From NCBI RefSeq assembly GCF_030849505.1, contig NZ_JAUJFI010000002.1, positions 62,001 through 126,000 of the forward strand: DNA of 64,000 nt, written 5' to 3'. Below, in pieces: positions 60,412 to 64,000 of the stretch. Origin of the DNA: Azospirillum isscasi (GTDB lineage: Bacteria; Pseudomonadota; Alphaproteobacteria; Azospirillales; Azospirillaceae). Under the pieces are notes generated by a model that saw only the letters and a list, made by a program, of their open reading frames with translations, was not told where the DNA came from and made no database searches. Position 1 is the stretch's first letter. Every line of letters starts with the position of its first letter. A program made the translations under genes and the position numbers.

Positions 60412-62145
60412 TCAGCCGGCGGCGCTCTGCACCGGCGCCGGGCCGATGTTGCGCAGGCGGCTCCAGTTCGGGCCCTGCTGCTCCTGGCGTTGCGGCAGTT
60501 CGACCGCCATGCCGTTCTTCAGAACGAAGGTCTTGTCGGACAGATCGACGAAGGCCGGGGAATGGGTCAGCACGATGGTGGTGACGCCGCGGCTCTTGGC
60601 CTCGGAAATGAACTCGCGCACCGCCTTGTGGCCGATCTCGTCCATGCCGGCGGACGGCTCGTCCAGAACCATCAGCGACGGGCGTCCGTAGCCGGCGCGG
60701 GCCACCGCGATCAGGCGGGCCGAGGCGCCGGTGATCGGGAACAGCGGGTCGGTCACCTCGGTCTCATAGCCGCCGGGCAGGCTCTCGATCCAGGAATGGA
60801 TGCCGGCGCGCTTGGCGGCGTCCTCGACCTTCTCCCGCGTCGTCTCGGTGAAGCGGGCGATGTTCTCGGCGATGGTGCCGGGCAGCAGGTCGGCGCCCTG
60901 GGCCATGTAACCGATGCCCTGTTCCGGGGTTTCCGGGTTCAGCGAGGCGACGGCCAGACCGCCCAGCCGCACGGTGCCCGCCGACGGGGTGGCGACGCCG
61001 GCCAGCAGACGGGCCAGGACCGACTTGCCGGAGCGGTTGGGGCCGGCGATGCACACCGTCTGGCCCGGCTCGACCGCCAGCGTCACGCTGCGCAGGATCG
61101 GCTTCTGGTCGCGGGGGGAGACGAACAGCAGGTTCTCGACGGTCAGGCGCTCGCGCTCCACCGGGATCACCGGGCGCTCCGGCTCGAAGGACAGGCGCTT
61201 CAGCAGCGGGTAGAGGCGGCGGAAAGCCTGCCAGGACTTCTGGATCTGGCCCCAGGCGCCGGCGCTCTGCTCCACCGGGGCGAGTCCGCGGCCCACCAGC
61301 ATGGAGGTGGCGATCATGCCGCCGAAGGACAGGTGCTGCTCGATCACCAGCCACGCGCCGACGCCGGTCACCGCGATCTGCAGGACCATGCGGACCCACT
61401 TGGTGAAGGCGCCGATGGCGGCGGCGCGCTCCGTCGAGCGGCCCTGAAGGGCGGAGGTGGTCATGGCGTCGCGGGCCACCGCGTCGAGCGCGCTCGGCCC
61501 CATGCGCAGGCCGCGCACCGTCTCGGACCGCGACAGCAGGGAGTCGAACAGGCGCTGCGACCGGCTGGCCGGGGCCTTGCTGTCGTCGGCGAAGTTGCGG
61601 ACCGCCCAGTTGCTGATGAAGCCCAGCGCCGTCATGATGAGCATCGAGGCGACCAGGATCACGGCCAGCAGCGGGTGGATCAGGTAGATGCCGATGACGT
61701 ACAGGGGCACCCAGGGCAGGTCCATCAGGGCCGGCAGCGACGGACGGCTCATCGCGGCCTTGACCTCCATGAGGTCGCTGACCGGGGCGGCGTCCGGACG
61801 GCCCCGGCCCGAGGCGTCCAGCACGTCGGCGGTCAGCCGGCGGCGCCAGGTGACCTCCAGCGCGTTGCCGGCGCGGGCCAGGATGCGCGCCCGGACGGTT
61901 TCCATGGCGGCGCTCAGCGTCAGCGCCATGACGACGATCACCGTCAGCATGACCAGCGTATCGATGTTGCCGGACGGAATCGCACGGCTGAATACCTGAA
62001 GGGAATAAAGCGGCATCGCCAACATCAGAAGATTGATGGTGGCGCTGAAGACAAATGCACCAATGAGTACCCTGGAGAAATAACGGCCGCCGTGAGCCAT
62101 TTCTTTATTGGCCTTTTCAGACCCGCGAGAAAACAGGCGAGGCAT
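60412..62145 (-). CDS. type I secretion ABC transporter (PrtD/HlyB-like) with aberrant signature
   Basis: The 577-residue half-transporter has six membrane helices in the N-terminal ~320 residues and a C-terminal nucleotide-binding domain, with no C39 peptidase domain. Walker A is GPNRSGKS, the Q-loop GYMAQG, Walker B LMVLDEP, and the H-loop VLTHS. Where LSGGQ is expected it reads PITGASARLIAVARAG, and the D-loop is SAGMD rather than SxLD. This suggests an altered or weak ATPase, or a partner subunit. GGAGGG precedes the ATG at 62145. Its substrate, normally a C-terminal-signal protein, is not evident nearby. First gene of an operon with the HlyD-like adaptor. Confidence 0.9.
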   Translation of the reverse strand: MPRLFSRGSEKANKEMAHGGRYFSRVLIGAFVFSATINLLMLAMPLYSLQVFSRAIPSGNIDTLVMLTVIVVMALTLSAAMETVRARILARAGNALEVTWRRRLTADVLDASGRGRPDAAPVSDLMEVKAAMSRPSLPALMDLPWVPLYVIGIYLIHPLLAVILVASMLIMTALGFISNWAVRNFADDSKAPASRSQRLFDSLLSRSETVRGLRMGPSALDAVARDAMTTSALQGRSTERAAAIGAFTKWVRMVLQIAVTGVGAWLVIEQHLSFGGMIATSMLVGRGLAPVEQSAGAWGQIQKSWQAFRRLYPLLKRLSFEPERPVIPVERERLTVENLLFVSPRDQKPILRSVTLAVEPGQTVCIAGPNRSGKSVLARLLAGVATPSAGTVRLGGLAVASLNPETPEQGIGYMAQGADLLPGTIAENIARFTETTREKVEDAAKRAGIHSWIESLPGGYETEVTDPLFPITGASARLIAVARAGYGRPSLMVLDEPSAGMDEIGHKAVREFISEAKSRGVTTIVLTHSPAFVDLSDKTFVLKNGMAVELPQRQEQQGPNWSRLRNIGPAPVQSAAG

Positions 62146-62345
62146 TTACAGCCCTCCAATTGTCACCGTTTGAAGCAGTGCCCACTGGATGCAGGCGAGG
62201 TCAGTTGGCGCGTTTTTGGTAAATGAAATCTGAAGATTGAGGGACATCACAGGAATGCCACCGAAAACCACCCCCTTTGCGCGGGAAACATCGGCACCTC
62301 ATGTGAAGGATGGACGCTTTTCCAAAGGTTGAAGGAACACGCCGA

Positions 62346-63872
62346 ATGACCGACACGCTGACCATCGACCCCGGCCATCTGACCCTGCCCGACCTGCGCC
62401 GCATCCTGCGGGCCCCGCCCGTCCTGGCGCTGGCCCCCGGCTGCCGCGCCGCCATCGACGCCTCGGCCCGCACGGTGGCGGAGGCGGCGGGCGGGGAACG
62501 CGCGGTCTATGGCGTGAACACCGGCTTCGGCCTGCTGGCGAAGAAGCGCATCCCCCCGGATCAGGTGCGCGAGTTGCAGCGGCGGTTGGTCCTGTCGCAC
62601 AGCGCCGGCACCGGGCCGGACCTGCCGCCGGGCGTGGTGCGGCTGATCCTGGCGCTGAAGGTCAACGCGCTGGCGCGCGGCCATTCCGGGGTGCGCATGG
62701 CGGTGATCGAGGCGCTGCTGGCCCTCCTCAACCACGGCGTCCTGCCGGTGGTCCCGGCCAAGGGGTCGGTGGGGGCGTCGGGCGATCTGGCGCCGCTGGC
62801 CCATCTGACCGGCGTCCTGATCGGCGAGGGCGAGGCCGACGTGGACGGCGAACGGCTGCCCGCCGCCGCCGCGCTCGCCCGCGCCGGCCTGTCGCCGCTG
62901 GTCCTGGAAGCGAAGGAGGGCTTGGCCCTGCTCAACGGCACGCAGGTGTCCACGGCGCTGGGTCTGGCCGGTCTGTTCGCGGCGGAGGACGGCTTCGCCG
63001 CCGCCCTGGTCGCCGGGGCGCTCAGCGTCGATGCCGCTCTGGGCAGCGACGGGCCGTTCGACGCGCGCATCCACGACCTGCGCGGCCAGCCGGGCCAGCG
63101 CGACGTGGCCGCCCGCTACCGCGCGCTGCTCCAGGGCAGCGGCATCCGCGACTCCCACCGCGAGGGGCACGAGACGGTGCAGGACCCCTACAGCCTGCGC
63201 TGCCAGCCGCAGGTGATGGGGGCGGTTCTGGACCATCTGCGCTTCGCCGCGGGCGTGCTGGAGCGCGAGGCGAACGCCGTCTCCGACAACCCGCTGGTCT
63301 TCCCGGACAGCGGCGACATCCTGTCCGGCGGCAATTTCCACGCGGAGCCGGTGGCGCTGGCCGCCGACGTGCTGGCGCTCGCCATCGCCGAGACGGGGGC
63401 GCTGTCGGAGCGGCGGATCGCGCTGCTGATGGACACCCACCTGTCGGGCCTGCCGCCCTTCCTGGTCGCCGACGGCGGGCTGAACAGCGGTTTCATGATC
63501 GCCCAGGTCACCGCGGCGGCGCTGGCCAGCGAGAACAAGCAGATGGCCCACCCGGCCAGCGTGGACAGCCTGCCGACCTCCGCCAACCAGGAGGATCACG
63601 TGAGCATGGCGACCCACGCCGCCCGCCGCCTGTCGGACATGGCCGACAATCTGGCGGGCATCGTGGCGGTGGAGTTGCTGGCCGCGGCCCAGGGGGTGGA
63701 TTTGCGGGCGCCGCTCGCCTCCTCCCCCGCGCTGGAGCGCGCCCGCGCGCTTCTGCGCGCCCGCGTGCCGGTGTGGACGGAAGACCGCGCGATGGCCCCG
63801 GACATCGCGGCGGCGAAGCGGCTGGTGACGGAGGGCGCCTTCCGGCCCTTCGCGGACGGCGTGCTGCCCTGA
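62346..63872 (+). CDS. hutH: histidine ammonia-lyase
   Basis: The 508-residue enzyme converts histidine to urocanate and ammonia. The self-forming MIO cofactor comes from Ala144-Ser145-Gly146 in [27 protein letters not shown] carries the active-site Tyr. [36 protein letters not shown] and [13 protein letters not shown] are also family motifs. GAAGGA precedes the ATG at 62346. No hutU, hutI or hutG is in the window; they may lie elsewhere. It is divergent from the secretion ABC gene with a 200-base upstream region. Confidence 0.97.
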   Translation: MTDTLTIDPGHLTLPDLRRILRAPPVLALAPGCRAAIDASARTVAEAAGGERAVYGVNTGFGLLAKKRIPPDQVRELQRRLVLSHSAGTGPDLPPGVVRLILALKVNALARGHSGVRMAVIEALLALLNHGVLPVVPAKGSVGASGDLAPLAHLTGVLIGEGEADVDGERLPAAAALARAGLSPLVLEAKEGLALLNGTQVSTALGLAGLFAAEDGFAAALVAGALSVDAALGSDGPFDARIHDLRGQPGQRDVAARYRALLQGSGIRDSHREGHETVQDPYSLRCQPQVMGAVLDHLRFAAGVLEREANAVSDNPLVFPDSGDILSGGNFHAEPVALAADVLALAIAETGALSERRIALLMDTHLSGLPPFLVADGGLNSGFMIAQVTAAALASENKQMAHPASVDSLPTSANQEDHVSMATHAARRLSDMADNLAGIVAVELLAAAQGVDLRAPLASSPALERARALLRARVPVWTEDRAMAPDIAAAKRLVTEGAFRPFADGVLP

Positions 63873-63993
63873 TCGGCGACGCGGGCTGAGACAAGACCGC
63901 GCAGGCGGCTCCAGCCGGTTTTCGTCAATTCGTTGAAGGGCTAAGGTTCCGGCCAGACTGCGGCAACCGCTTCACTTCAAACCGGAGACCATC

Positions 63994-64000
63994 ATGGAAG
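63994..64000 (+). CDS. start of a further gene, cut by the window edge
   Basis: ATG at 63994 with GGAGACC eight bases upstream marks a probable start, but only two codons plus one base (ATG GAA G) are visible. It lies 121 bases after hutH on the same strand. Nothing can be said of the product. Confidence 0.45.

Overview
The window is a GC-rich, gene-dense stretch of an alphaproteobacterial chromosome or chromid. It most resembles Azospirillum or a close Rhodospirillales relative. That rests on codon use, a class I PHA synthase, class II FBPase (GlpX), GapR, a DUF502 protein, a nitrogenase-associated ArsC-like protein, the many hybrid histidine kinases, and rplM-rpsI beside argC. I see no rRNA, tRNA, CRISPR array, insertion sequence or prophage. 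The species assignment is inference.

Layout. 1-4 kb: a Crp/Fnr regulator cut by the left edge, a small membrane protein, a type III polyketide synthase with an isoprenylcysteine-methyltransferase-like partner, and a DUF502 protein. 4-12 kb: recG, an alaC-like aminotransferase/hom/glpX operon, and a MarR regulator with a Bcr/CflA-type exporter. 12-18.5 kb: a lipoprotein, phaC, an OmpA-family protein, and rplM-rpsI followed by argC and a gamma carbonic anhydrase. 18.6-25 kb: a hotdog thioesterase, a crotonase, a CoA-binding protein and metY, a SPOR lipoprotein, an MFS carrier and cutA. 25-31 kb: a 1109-residue hybrid kinase, a small basic protein, an FAD/NAD(P)-binding protein and a cupin. 31-32.6 kb: two alpha/beta hydrolases, one apparently lacking its catalytic triad.

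32.6-43.3 kb is the most unusual part. Five same-strand genes comprise two consecutive [hybrid histidine kinase + response regulator with a roughly 480-540-residue N-terminal helical region] modules and a chemoreceptor. The modules look like an old tandem duplication. I do not recognise the helical region, and it is my main candidate for an undescribed signalling system.

43.3-64 kb: a nitrogenase-associated ArsC-like protein, a complete NitT/TauT-type ABC importer, a PHB-depolymerase-like hydrolase, an exported ClpP-fold protein, a class I aminotransferase, diaminopropionate ammonia-lyase, gapR, an orphan fliN-like gene, a two-domain sulfurtransferase, murJ, an esterase, a ParA-like ATPase divergent from a Pro-rich protein, a single-domain response regulator, a type I secretion ABC/HlyD pair with an aberrant ABC signature, and hutH. 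The next gene starts seven bases before the right edge.

A second theme is recent short tandem duplication. Four genes (metY, cutA, the ClpP-fold gene, the hlyD-like gene) end in 12-17 bp direct repeats that begin inside the last codons and include the stop codon. Several other genes carry in-frame 12-15 bp repeats. Functions are inferred from recognisable motifs read by eye; no database search was run.
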